This document shows, piece by piece, positions 1 through 7,733 of a stretch of 19,136 nt of DNA. Where the stretch lies: positions 1 through 19,136 of the forward strand of contig PGZG01000010.1 of assembly GCA_002840115.1 (NCBI GenBank). Direction: 5' to 3'. The notes beneath the pieces were generated by a model. It had not been told where the DNA came from and did no database searches. It was given only the letters and a program-made list of their open reading frames with translations. Position numbers and translations under genes: made by a program. This DNA comes from Gammaproteobacteria bacterium HGW-Gammaproteobacteria-14. GTDB lineage: Bacteria > Pseudomonadota > Gammaproteobacteria > Pseudomonadales > Alcanivoracaceae. How positions within the stretch are numbered: the first letter of the stretch is position 1; every line of letters starts with the position of its first letter.

Positions 1-555
1 ATGAATAGCCAGCAGCATGTTATTACACAGCTTCGCGGTCTGGCCGGCACCATGATCACCGGCACGAAACACCTTCTTACCCATGCACAGCAACACGGGC
101 TCAGCACTGCCAACATCTTCCTGCGTGCCACCGCAAATAAATGTCAGCGTGGCCGCCGCCGCACCCGCCACACCACCGGACACGGGAGCATCAATCATTC
201 GCCGCGCACTGTCTTGAGCGGCCATGGAAACGGTTTTTGCCGTTGCTGCATCAATGGTGGAGCAATCAATAATCAAGGCGCCTTGAGGAATATGGGCCAA
301 TATTCCGCTTTCCACCGAATGGTGATCACCCAAATACAATGACCGCACTGCCCCGGCGGACGGCAGCATACTGATGACTACTTCCGCATTGATCACTGCA
401 TCCCGTGGAGACGAAGCCGCGATCGCCCCCTGACTCTCCAATGATTGAACCAACCCTGCCTGCAAATCAAATACAGTTACCGCATGCCCTGCTTTAATCA
501 GGTTAGCCGCCATCGGTCCACCCATGTGGCCCAAACCAAAGAATGTAATATTCAT
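1..555 (-). CDS. mmsB: 3-hydroxyisobutyrate dehydrogenase, C-terminus cut by window edge
   Basis: This enzyme oxidises 3-hydroxyisobutyrate to methylmalonate semialdehyde with NAD+ in valine catabolism. It reads leftward from an ATG at 553-555, and 185 codons are visible of the roughly 295 usual for the family, so the C-terminal helical domain lies outside the window. Visible marks are the N-terminal Rossmann motif GLGHMGGPMA (residues 7-16), the substrate-binding stretch DAPVSGGVAG (122-131) and the GAGQTAKLCNN segment (169-179), whose Lys175 matches the family's catalytic lysine. The start codon overlaps the stop of the upstream hydrolase gene as ATGA, which suggests translational coupling. 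Function is assigned from family motifs plus the mmsA context; related 2-hydroxy-3-oxopropionate reductases share these motifs. Confidence 0.93.
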   Translation of the reverse strand, partial: MNITFFGLGHMGGPMAANLIKAGHAVTVFDLQAGLVQSLESQGAIAASSPRDAVINAEVVISMLPSAGAVRSLYLGDHHSVESGILAHIPQGALIIDCSTIDAATAKTVSMAAQDSARRMIDAPVSGGVAGAAAATLTFICGGTQEDVGSAEPVLLCMGKKVFRAGDHGAGQTAKLCNNMLLAIH

Positions 556-1649
556 AACGCCTCCAACGGATGGGGTAATACCGGGCTAACAAAAAATCTT
601 TCCAGCACTTGCGCGGGGAAATCCCCTATCTGCTGATAACGAAACGCCGGGCTACCATCTTTATCGATCAACAAGGCACGCACACCTTCACGAAAATCAT
701 CATGCAATGCGCATTGAACCGACATCGTCCACTCCATACGGAAAGCATCCGCCAGCGACAAATAACGCACTCTCTGTTGGGACTCCCACACCAACCAGGC
801 AGTTTGCACACATCCCTTCGTCAGCGTGGCTGCCGCCCGCTGCAACCATGGATCGTCTCCGCTATAACCGGTAATCCGGGCGAATAGCTCAACCACAGAG
901 TCGGCATCACAAAGCCCATTAATTTGATCGAAATTCTGGCGCACTGTACTAACCGGCAGCTGTTCCGTGGGCATCTCATGTTCACGCAACACTGCAGAAA
1001 CCAGCGCATCGTTAATTGCTGGCGTAGCTAACAGTGTGGCCATTACCTGTGCCTTGCGTTCATGGGCTATTGCACGGTCTGCCAAGCCGACAAACAGAGC
1101 ATCTGCCGCATTGATATGTGCTCCGGTTAAACCAAGAAACACACCTGTCCGCCCCGGCATACGATTAAGAAACCAACTGCCACCCACATCCGGATGCAAG
1201 CCGATGGTAATTTCAGGCATCGCAATGCGGCTTTTTTCCGTGACCACCCGATGGGAGCAGCCAGACATCAAGCCCAGGCCGCCTCCCATCACAATTCCAT
1301 GTCCCCAGCAGATCACTGGTTTGGCGAATGTGTGCAACAAATAATCAAGCCGGTATTCACGGGCAAAGAAATCCTCGGCATAGCGGTTTCGCTCGCCCTT
1401 CGGCGTCTCCACCATACTTTCGTATAGGCGGACAATATCGCCTCCAGCACAAAACGCCTTATCACCCTCTGCATCCAGCCACACAGCCGCTATGCTGCTG
1501 TCTTGTTGCCACTGAAGCAGCTGTTCAGCAAGCAGATCAATCATTTCCAGCGACAAGGAGTTCAAGCTCTTCGGCACATTGAGCGTAGCAATGCCCAGTT
1601 GCTCTCCAGAAATCGTCTGTTCCGTGCGAAATACTACCGGAGCACTCAT
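552..1649 (-). CDS. 3-hydroxyisobutyryl-CoA hydrolase (HIBCH-type crotonase)
   Basis: This 365-residue crotonase-fold protein is likely to hydrolyse 3-hydroxyisobutyryl-CoA to free 3-hydroxyisobutyrate, which feeds the next gene, mmsB. The length (plain enoyl-CoA hydratases are about 260 residues) and the motif MPEITIGLHPDVGG (144-157) are HIBCH hallmarks; Glu146 and Asp154 correspond to the hydrolase's catalytic acid pair. The oxyanion-hole segment GHGIVMGGGLGL is at 116-127. The ATG at 1649 has a GGGAG ribosome-binding site about 9 bases upstream. It follows the acyl-CoA dehydrogenase by 45 bp and overlaps mmsB by four bases, so it sits mid-operon. Automated annotation often labels this family simply enoyl-CoA hydratase; the long C-terminal part argues against that. 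Confidence 0.88.
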   Translation of the reverse strand: MSAPVVFRTEQTISGEQLGIATLNVPKSLNSLSLEMIDLLAEQLLQWQQDSSIAAVWLDAEGDKAFCAGGDIVRLYESMVETPKGERNRYAEDFFAREYRLDYLLHTFAKPVICWGHGIVMGGGLGLMSGCSHRVVTEKSRIAMPEITIGLHPDVGGSWFLNRMPGRTGVFLGLTGAHINAADALFVGLADRAIAHERKAQVMATLLATPAINDALVSAVLREHEMPTEQLPVSTVRQNFDQINGLCDADSVVELFARITGYSGDDPWLQRAAATLTKGCVQTAWLVWESQQRVRYLSLADAFRMEWTMSVQCALHDDFREGVRALLIDKDGSPAFRYQQIGDFPAQVLERFFVSPVLPHPLEAL

Positions 1650-1694
1650 ACTGCGTTTCTCCCTGCAAGAATGGCCAGCCTGCGGCAGCCAATC

Positions 1695-2831
1695 CTACGA
1701 CAATAATCGGCGAGCAATAATCACTCGCATAATTTCATTGGTGCCTTCAAGAATCTGGTGCACCCGCGCATCACGCAGATACCGCTCCAGTGGATACTCA
1801 CGAATGTAGCCATAGCCGCCATGCAACTGCAGTGCTTCATTACAAATATTGAAACAAAGATCCGTCGCCAGCCGCTTGGCCATAGCACAGTACTGGGTAC
1901 GATCATCATCACCACGATCAAGCTTCCAGGCCGCCAGACGCACCATTTGTCGAGCAGCTGCCAACTCCGTTGCCATATCTGCCAGCTTGAATTGTACTGA
2001 CTGGAAAGACGCCAACGCTTCACCAAACTGCTTACGCTCTTGCACATAACGTAACGACTGATTCAAGGCCGCCTGGGCAGTACCCAATGAGCAGCTGGCA
2101 ATATTGATTCGACCTCCATCCAGCCCCGCCATGGCAATACGGAACCCTTCGCCCTCCTCACCCAATCGGCAACGTGAAGGGATACGCACGTTATCCAAAA
2201 TAACCTGTCGGGTCGGCTGTGATTTCCAGCCCATTTTGTCTTCATTACGGCCGTAACTGATACCCGGCGCGTCAGCTGGCACCAGAAAACAGGAAACACC
2301 TTTGGGGCCACCCGCGCCGGTACGCGCCATAAGTACCAGTGCATCGGTACTGCCCGCACCAGAAATAAACGCCTTGGTGCCGGACAAGACATAATCATCT
2401 CCGTCGCGACGCGCCTGAGTTTTTAACGATGCCGCATCAGAGCCGGCATTGGGCTCCGTTAAACAATAGGACGCCAATCGCTCACCGGATGTCAGCCCCG
2501 GACACCACTCGGCACGCACTGCGTCGCCGCCATAGTGGGCCAGCATCCAGGTGGCCATATTGTGGATCGTGATATAAGCCGTAGTCGACGTGCAGCCCTC
2601 TGCGAGAACATCAAAAATCAGCGCCGCATCAAGCCGCGACAACCCCATTCCTCCCTGACTTTGGGCCGTGTACAGACTCATAAAACCGAGCTTCCCAGCA
2701 GCGCGCAACGCATCCACAGGGAAATGGGCGCTCGCATCCCACTCCGCCGCATGGGGCGCCAGTGCCTTTTCCATAAACTGGCGGGCGGTATCGCAATATG
2801 CCTGCTGTTCTTCACTCAGGGAAAAATCCAT
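1695..2831 (-). CDS. Acyl-CoA dehydrogenase, probable isobutyryl-CoA dehydrogenase
   Basis: This 378-residue FAD flavoprotein of the medium/short-chain acyl-CoA dehydrogenase family transfers electrons to ETF. In this operon the expected reaction is isobutyryl-CoA to methacrylyl-CoA. Seen in the sequence are the helical N-terminal domain, the CLTEPNAGSDAAS flavin/substrate signature in the first half, the ERKQFG motif, and the C-terminal RVHQILEGTNEIMR segment, where Glu362 is the usual catalytic base. Length is normal for the family. The ATG follows a purine-rich GAGAGA ribosome-binding site, and the gene starts 84 bp after mmsA. Substrate specificity is inferred from its place between mmsA and the HIBYL-CoA hydrolase; 2-methylbutyryl-CoA or another short branched acyl-CoA is possible. 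Confidence 0.88.
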   Translation of the reverse strand: MDFSLSEEQQAYCDTARQFMEKALAPHAAEWDASAHFPVDALRAAGKLGFMSLYTAQSQGGMGLSRLDAALIFDVLAEGCTSTTAYITIHNMATWMLAHYGGDAVRAEWCPGLTSGERLASYCLTEPNAGSDAASLKTQARRDGDDYVLSGTKAFISGAGSTDALVLMARTGAGGPKGVSCFLVPADAPGISYGRNEDKMGWKSQPTRQVILDNVRIPSRCRLGEEGEGFRIAMAGLDGGRINIASCSLGTAQAALNQSLRYVQERKQFGEALASFQSVQFKLADMATELAAARQMVRLAAWKLDRGDDDRTQYCAMAKRLATDLCFNICNEALQLHGGYGYIREYPLERYLRDARVHQILEGTNEIMRVIIARRLLS

Positions 2832-2915
2832 GGTCTCTCTCGCCTAATTACCGTGGTGACGCGGCAACTCTATCAGCCTGCAAATACGCGCAGCAGCAAA
2901 GTCCGCACCTGCGCA

Positions 2916-4433
2916 TTATTTCAGGGTGATCGTCATATTGGCCTCAACGGTCCCGCTTCCAGAGGAATTAAGTCCGGGGATATCAGTTTCCGGCCAACGC
3001 GAAGTCACCGTTTTGGTTTCGGTATAAAACCGCACACCCTGTTTTCCATAGGCATGCAAGTCCCCATAAAACGACCCCTTCCAACCCGTAAAGGAAAAGA
3101 ACGGCAACGGCACAGGAATCGGAATATTAATACCGACTTGCCCGACCTCCACCTCATGCTGATATTTACGCGCCGCCGCACCACTTTGAGTAAAGATCGA
3201 GGTGCCATTACCATAGGGGTTGGCATTAACCAGCGCTAACGCCTCATCAAGGCTGTCCACTTCAACACAGCACAACACCGGACCAAAAATTTCCTCACGG
3301 TAAATCGTCATATCCGCAGTCACACCACGAAACAGGGTAGGACCTATCCAGTTCCCATCGGGATAACCCGCCACGGTGCAATCACTACCATCCAGCAAGC
3401 ACTCCGCCTCCTGCTTGCCTTTGGCAATCAACCCCAAAACACGCTCCTTTGCCTGAGGACTAATCAGAGGCCCATAGGCCGCCTCAGGGTCACTGTGATG
3501 ACCGGGAGTCACCTTGGCCAACTCATCACGTAGCGCGGGAATCATGTCACGGGCCCCCGCCACAAACACCGCCACACTGATGGCCATACAACGTTGTCCG
3601 GCAGCACCAACACTGGCGCCTACTAACTGGCTCACCACTTGCTGTGGATTCGCGTCCGGCATAATCACTATATGATTCTTGGCACCAGCAAAACATTGAG
3701 CGCGCTTCATATGATCGGTGGCCGTGCGATAGATATGCTGACCCACCGGCACCGAGCCCACGAACGACACCGCCCGCACATCCGGGTGACTGATCAGCTG
3801 ATCAACCTGAGCCTTACGGCCATGCACCAGCTGCACAATATCTTTCGGCGCACCGGCCTCCAGCAATAGCTCCACCAGTCGCACCGCCGTCATTGGATCC
3901 TGTTCAGAAGGCTTGAGAATAAATGCATTGCCGCAGGCCAGAGCCATCGGAAACATCCACAAAGGAATCATCGCCGGGAAATTAAACGGGGTGATACCTA
4001 CACACACACCCAGCGGTTGCACCCAGGAATGGGTATCCACGCCACGGGCCACATTTTCCACTGTCTCACCCATCATCAACGAAGCCACATTAGCCGCCTG
4101 CTCCGCCACTTCAATACCACGCCATACATCGCCTTTGGCGTCAGCAATGGTTTTGCCGGTTTCCAGCGCCACCAGATCACCCAGCGCGTCATGGTGCTCT
4201 TTTAGCAAATGTTGATAACGCAGCATCACGCGGGCACGTTCTGGCGTTGGCACTTCCCGCCAGGTCATAAATGCCCTCTTGGCGGAGGCAACCGCAGCAT
4301 CCACTTCCTCTGCCGTACTACACGCCACCTGCCACAACGGTTGGTTGGTGGTCGGATCGGTCACTGTAATCAGGTCAGTGCCAACACCGGGGCACCACTC
4401 GCCGTTAATCAAATGAGGAATACGCTGTGTCAT
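2916..4433 (-). CDS. mmsA: Methylmalonate-semialdehyde dehydrogenase (CoA-acylating)
   Basis: MmsA converts methylmalonate semialdehyde (and malonate semialdehyde) to propionyl-CoA (or acetyl-CoA), with NAD+ and CoA and loss of CO2. It is the last step of the valine branch encoded here. The 505-residue length and the motifs fit: PFNFP at 149-153 (Asn151), the NAD-binding ILKPSE at 172-177, and GAAGQRCMA with the catalytic Cys282. At the place where hydrolytic aldehyde dehydrogenases carry the ELGGK general-base motif this protein has FAGAKNH (248-254), as expected of the CoA-dependent MmsA subfamily. A GGAG ribosome-binding site at 4441-4444 lies 7 bases before the ATG. It is the first gene of the minus-strand operon, divergent from the AraC-type regulator. 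Confidence 0.95.
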   Translation of the reverse strand: MTQRIPHLINGEWCPGVGTDLITVTDPTTNQPLWQVACSTAEEVDAAVASAKRAFMTWREVPTPERARVMLRYQHLLKEHHDALGDLVALETGKTIADAKGDVWRGIEVAEQAANVASLMMGETVENVARGVDTHSWVQPLGVCVGITPFNFPAMIPLWMFPMALACGNAFILKPSEQDPMTAVRLVELLLEAGAPKDIVQLVHGRKAQVDQLISHPDVRAVSFVGSVPVGQHIYRTATDHMKRAQCFAGAKNHIVIMPDANPQQVVSQLVGASVGAAGQRCMAISVAVFVAGARDMIPALRDELAKVTPGHHSDPEAAYGPLISPQAKERVLGLIAKGKQEAECLLDGSDCTVAGYPDGNWIGPTLFRGVTADMTIYREEIFGPVLCCVEVDSLDEALALVNANPYGNGTSIFTQSGAAARKYQHEVEVGQVGINIPIPVPLPFFSFTGWKGSFYGDLHAYGKQGVRFYTETKTVTSRWPETDIPGLNSSGSGTVEANMTITLK

Positions 4434-4523
4434 GGGTTAACTCCGGGCAATGGCAGAGCCTCTTTGTACCATAGGCATATAATGGATAAGATGGCTTTCC
4501 TTGCGCTTAATGGACTTTATTGC
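4434..4523. promoter_or_regulatory. Divergent mmsA / mmsR control region (candidate)
   Basis: Both the valine operon and its regulator must be driven from this short stretch. A perfect TATAAT is present on the plus strand at 4478-4483, but I see no good -35 at 17 bp, and it overlaps the first candidate ATG of the regulator. If it is a true -10, transcription would begin near 4490 and translation would start at 4491 (leaderless) or at the GTG at 4524. On the minus strand there is no strong -35, which is common for AraC-activated promoters. Two GCC(T)AT-like elements about 19 bp apart on the minus strand could be regulator half-sites, but this is weak. Confidence 0.35.
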
Positions 4524-5441
4524 GTGAACCGAACCTCTGACTGGCCATTACCCGAGAGCGGTGAACGCACTCTTTTACCGCAAGCCCTGATACAGGAGTT
4601 ATCAGCTCATACCCTGTCAAAGCACTGCTATCCTCTGGCCTTCGGTTACTACCCTGATGCCCGAAGTCATCGCATGGCGCGCCTGGCACCAGCAGACTAT
4701 TTGGTAATTTATTGCACATCCGGCCATGGTGATCTGGACTTCCAGGGAGAACGGCGAAGCGTATCCGCCGGAGACCTGCTGCTACTGCCACCGGGCCTGA
4801 AGCACCGCTATCAGGCCGACGAGCAAACACCCTGGACCCTGTACTGGATGCATCTGGACGGCGCTGATGTGGCCGCACTCTTTGAGTTGGCAGACCCGGA
4901 AGGGAAAGGCATCACCAAGCTTGGTTTGCACGAACGGCTTACCAGTGACTTTCAGGCCTTGCTGGACAGCGCCAACAGCGGCTATGCCCTGAACGGCTTT
5001 CTTCATGCCGCGCAACTATGCCGCAGCCTGCTAAGTTATGCGGCGCTACTGAAAAACCGGACACAAACAAACGCAGATACTCTGGATGCCGAATCACTGC
5101 ACCACTATATGCAGCAACACATCCATGAACGGCTTTCTCTTGATGCGCTTTGTCAGGCCGCAGGACAAACATCACGCTATCAGTTTATTCGTCGCTATCA
5201 GGCAATCACGGGACAAACGCCGGTACAGGCATTTCTGCACCGAAAAATTTCCCATGCCTGTTATTTACTTGAGGTAAGCGATCTTTCCGTAGCAGACGTA
5301 GCGCTGCAGTTTGGCTTTGACGACCCGTATTACTTTTCCCGGCTATTCCGCAAGATCACCGGTGTCAGCCCCTCCAGCTATCGACAACGGGGAGGCCTGC
5401 AGCAAAGCCGCCAGAACAAACACCGAATCTCATCGTGGTAA
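4482..5441 (+). CDS. mmsR: AraC-family transcriptional regulator, mmsR-like
   Basis: This is an AraC/XylS regulator, most likely the activator of the adjacent valine operon, as MmsR is for mmsAB in Pseudomonas. From the ATG at 4482 it has 319 residues. An N-terminal cupin-like sensor segment covers roughly residues 70-111 (ending SAGDLLLLPPGLKHRY), and two C-terminal helix-turn-helix motifs lie at about 218-245 and 268-301. The second carries the family signature ADVALQFGFDDPYYFSRLFR followed by KITGVSPSSYR. The start is uncertain: ATG at 4482 (weak AGG six bases upstream), ATG at 4491 and GTG at 4524 are all in frame. Its last 12 bases overlap the end of the convergent GGDEF gene. The name rests on family plus divergence from mmsA. 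Confidence 0.85.
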   Translation: MDKMAFLALNGLYCVNRTSDWPLPESGERTLLPQALIQELSAHTLSKHCYPLAFGYYPDARSHRMARLAPADYLVIYCTSGHGDLDFQGERRSVSAGDLLLLPPGLKHRYQADEQTPWTLYWMHLDGADVAALFELADPEGKGITKLGLHERLTSDFQALLDSANSGYALNGFLHAAQLCRSLLSYAALLKNRTQTNADTLDAESLHHYMQQHIHERLSLDALCQAAGQTSRYQFIRRYQAITGQTPVQAFLHRKISHACYLLEVSDLSVADVALQFGFDDPYYFSRLFRKITGVSPSSYRQRGGLQQSRQNKHRISSW

Positions 5442-6674
5442 CGCTCTCACCACTCCAGGATTGCTTGCCAGTACCACCCTGTCGCGCCCCTGCGCTTTCG
5501 CTTCATACAGGGCGGCATCGGCCTGCTGCAAGAGCGCATCAAAAGACAAGGACAAATCCGGTACCCGTGACGCCACACCGATACTAACCGTAATATGCCC
5601 TCGCTGATCACTACGCGGAATGGCCAGCTTTGCCACAGCCTCGCGCACTCGACCAGCAACCTGCTCAGCACCACGCATATCAGTATCAGCAAGAATCAGC
5701 AAAAACTCTTCGCCGCCATAACGCACAGCCAGATCCAGCGGTCTTGAAGCCCCGGCAGCCACGGCGGCGGCGATACTGCGCAGACATTCATCGCCCTGCA
5801 AATGACCGAAGAGATCGTTATAGCTTTTGAAGTGGTCGACATCGACCATCAATGCCGCCACCGGCCTTTGATCACGACTCGACTGCCGCCACAGCGTTGC
5901 AAAACCATCATCCAGCTGGCGCCGATTAGCCAGCCCGGTCAACGGGTCCATTCTGGAAAGGCGCTCTACTTGTTCGGCGTACATGGCAGTACGCTGCTGG
6001 GTCAATGTCAACAACCGAGACTGCAGATAATCACGCCGGTGACCATGCTCAATCAGATAACAGATCAACATGCCGAGCAGACTGGCACCAGTATAAGTAC
6101 GATGAGCCACATCCCAGTCCACGCCACCGCCAAACCAATGGGCCAGCAGTGTCCCCAATATACCGCCACCCCAGCCCGCCACCATGGCGGAGCGCATACT
6201 CAAGCCAACGATGCCGTAAATAATAATCACGGCATACATAATGGCCACTTGAGTTAGCTGACCCGCAACGTCATGACGCACAATACCGGTTATCGCCACC
6301 GAGATGGCCACCGCCAGCAGGCTGCCTGCCCCGGCATACAGAAAAAACCAGCGGTCCAAACCGGGTGCTCGCGACAGCACACCGGCACCAACAATAATCA
6401 CACCGACCCAACCATAAAACGCAATCCAGCGAGGCAGATCTTCCTCTGGCATTAACGAGTAGATGCCCGTACTCAGCAGCAAGTACAAAAACAAAATAAA
6501 CAGGGAGCGGTAACGGAACGCCGTCGCCGCTTCCAGGTTATGTTGTTGGCTATAGAGAGACTCAAGCTGCGCCGGGAAGCGCAACCAAACGAAGCCACGG
6601 GCAAGGACCTGCTCGGCCTCCTCAATCCCCGGCGTAAAACTGCAAGCGTCCAGCTCCTGCTCTTCGCGACCCAT
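5430..6674 (-). CDS. Membrane-bound GGDEF diguanylate cyclase
   Basis: This enzyme likely makes cyclic di-GMP from two GTP at the inner membrane. From the preferred ATG it has 414 residues: a soluble N-terminal stretch of about 57 residues, around six hydrophobic helices (about 58-210), a short linker, and a C-terminal GGDEF domain starting at DPLTGLANRR (243-252). The active-site loop is an intact GGEEF (320-324), so catalysis is expected. An RPLD inhibitory I-site (311-314) sits exactly five residues before it, predicting product feedback inhibition. There is no EAL domain. The open frame reaches a TTG at 6734 and an ATG at 6713, but only the ATG at 6674 has a strong ribosome-binding site. 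It converges on mmsR; no functional link to valine catabolism is visible. Confidence 0.9.
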   Translation of the reverse strand: MGREEQELDACSFTPGIEEAEQVLARGFVWLRFPAQLESLYSQQHNLEAATAFRYRSLFILFLYLLLSTGIYSLMPEEDLPRWIAFYGWVGVIIVGAGVLSRAPGLDRWFFLYAGAGSLLAVAISVAITGIVRHDVAGQLTQVAIMYAVIIIYGIVGLSMRSAMVAGWGGGILGTLLAHWFGGGVDWDVAHRTYTGASLLGMLICYLIEHGHRRDYLQSRLLTLTQQRTAMYAEQVERLSRMDPLTGLANRRQLDDGFATLWRQSSRDQRPVAALMVDVDHFKSYNDLFGHLQGDECLRSIAAAVAAGASRPLDLAVRYGGEEFLLILADTDMRGAEQVAGRVREAVAKLAIPRSDQRGHITVSIGVASRVPDLSLSFDALLQQADAALYEAKAQGRDRVVLASNPGVVRALPR

Positions 6675-6680
6675 CCAATG

Positions 6681-6686
6681 CTCCCT
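6681..6686 (-). promoter_or_regulatory. Shine-Dalgarno that decides the GGDEF gene start
   Basis: On the minus strand AGGGAG lies six bases before the ATG at 6672-6674. The two longer alternatives (TTG at 6734, ATG at 6713) have no comparable site. This trims 20 residues from the longest open frame. Confidence 0.7.
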
Positions 6687-6734
6687 GAGGTGGGCATACC
6701 TTAATATCAGCATGACATCAAAATCTAATGCCAA

Positions 6735-6884
6735 ATACCTAGGTTATTATTTACACCACAGCGGTAGTATCTGCAAAGAGATTTATGTACGAAAGTACCT
6801 GAATGAACTTTTGGCGTAATTATTTAAGAACAGGTATCCAGCAACCATATTCAAGGACAGCCACTTAAGGACAGCGAGCGAACC
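6735..6884. other. AT-rich divergent intergenic region with small repeats
   Basis: This region lies between the GGDEF gene (minus) and the oxidase-like gene (plus). It holds the palindrome ACCTAGGT (6737-6744), the inverted repeat GTAC-GAAA-GTAC (6788-6799), and a direct repeat of AAGGACAGC at 6853-6861 and 6867-6875, the second lying just before the plus-strand gene. A weak plus-strand promoter could be TTGGCG (6811-6816) with TATCCA (6835-6840). None of these is strong evidence for a specific regulator. Confidence 0.3.
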
Positions 6885-7685
6885 ATGAAAAAACAACAAC
6901 AATACGACTCCCTGACACTCACCGAGCACCCCCCTTGGGCAAAACAGTTCTGGGCAGATCTTGAGCCACTCAAGGAACGGATTGCCAGCCACCCCCTGTT
7001 CAACGAAATGGCTGCGGGCACGCTGGATGTGGCCTGCTTTCGTCATGCACTACTGAACTTCTACCCACTAGTCGCCAACTTCCCCCATTACATGTCACTG
7101 GCGCTATCCCGGGCCGTGGATATCCGGCAACCCGGCATACTCGACACCCGTGACTGGCTGATCGGCAATATCCGCATCGAGCAGCGACACCTTTACTGGT
7201 ACAGGGACTGGGCCATTGGCTTTGGCATTACCGCTACGGACCTCGATAACGTAAAGCCTCCGGCGGCAATGGATGCGGTGAACCACTACCTCTGGAATAT
7301 GAATCAGCGCGCCTCACTAGCGGAAGCCATTGCCGCTACCAATCTCGCCATTGAATGGGCCACCGGTGAATGGAGTCAGAAGGTCGTTCATGGCATGCGC
7401 CACTATGCAAAAACCGGACAAGCGGTGATTGATCGCCGGACCATGGCCTGGCTACGCGCCCATGCCCACTACGATGACATGCATCCCCATGAAGCCATGG
7501 AGTTGATCAAACGCCTCTGTGTGAACGACCAAGATCGAGACAATGCATTGCAAGCGGCCAAGCGCGGTATGGAGTATTACATTCTGGCGCTGGATGAGTG
7601 CTTTCGAGCGCACCAGGGTAACGCCACCCCGCACACCAAAAAACATGCTGAGCCATTATCTGGAAAAACCGCCGTTACCCAATAA
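6885..7685 (+). CDS. Heme-oxygenase-fold putative di-iron enzyme (TenA/PqqC/CADD-like)
   Basis: This 266-residue, all-helical soluble protein belongs to the TENA/THI-4/PQQC superfamily, in the group now described as iron-containing redox enzymes or heme-oxygenase-like di-iron oxidases. Visible ligand candidates are Glu99 and His102 (RIEQRH), Glu157 (IEWATGEW), then His193, Asp197 and His200 in RAHAHYDDMHPHE. The spacing His-x3-Asp-x2-His matches the metal-binding set described for CADD. The substrate is unknown. A thiaminase (TenA) role is unlikely because the metal-ligand pattern is present, and a PqqC role is unsupported because there are no pqq neighbours. It is transcribed alone, divergent from the GGDEF gene and convergent with ung. 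Its last codons lie inside the terminator that serves the opposite strand. Confidence 0.8.
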   Translation: MKKQQQYDSLTLTEHPPWAKQFWADLEPLKERIASHPLFNEMAAGTLDVACFRHALLNFYPLVANFPHYMSLALSRAVDIRQPGILDTRDWLIGNIRIEQRHLYWYRDWAIGFGITATDLDNVKPPAAMDAVNHYLWNMNQRASLAEAIAATNLAIEWATGEWSQKVVHGMRHYAKTGQAVIDRRTMAWLRAHAHYDDMHPHEAMELIKRLCVNDQDRDNALQAAKRGMEYYILALDECFRAHQGNATPHTKKHAEPLSGKTAVTQ

Positions 7686-7691
7686 CGGCGG
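7664..7691 (-). terminator. Rho-independent terminator for the ung end of the minus-strand block
   Basis: A 9-bp perfect stem, CCGCCGTTA / TAACGGCGG (7669-7677 and 7683-7691), with a 5-base loop is followed on the minus strand by TTTTT (7664-7668). It lies about 43 bp past the ung stop. It overlaps the last codons and the stop of the plus-strand oxidase-like gene. On the plus strand no T-run follows, so it should act only leftward. Confidence 0.8.
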
Positions 7692-7733
7692 CTCCAACTT
7701 AACGCCCGTAGAACGATAACCGGCGAGCCACTA

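Noticed and set aside
2535..3239. A 234-codon plus-strand frame spanning the end of the dehydrogenase gene and mmsA
   Set aside because: It crosses two real genes on the opposite strand and is low-complexity and basic, with no family motif.
6885..7685. Thiaminase II (TenA) or PqqC assignment for the oxidase-like gene
   Set aside because: The di-metal ligand pattern points away from TenA, and there are no thiamine or pqq genes nearby.
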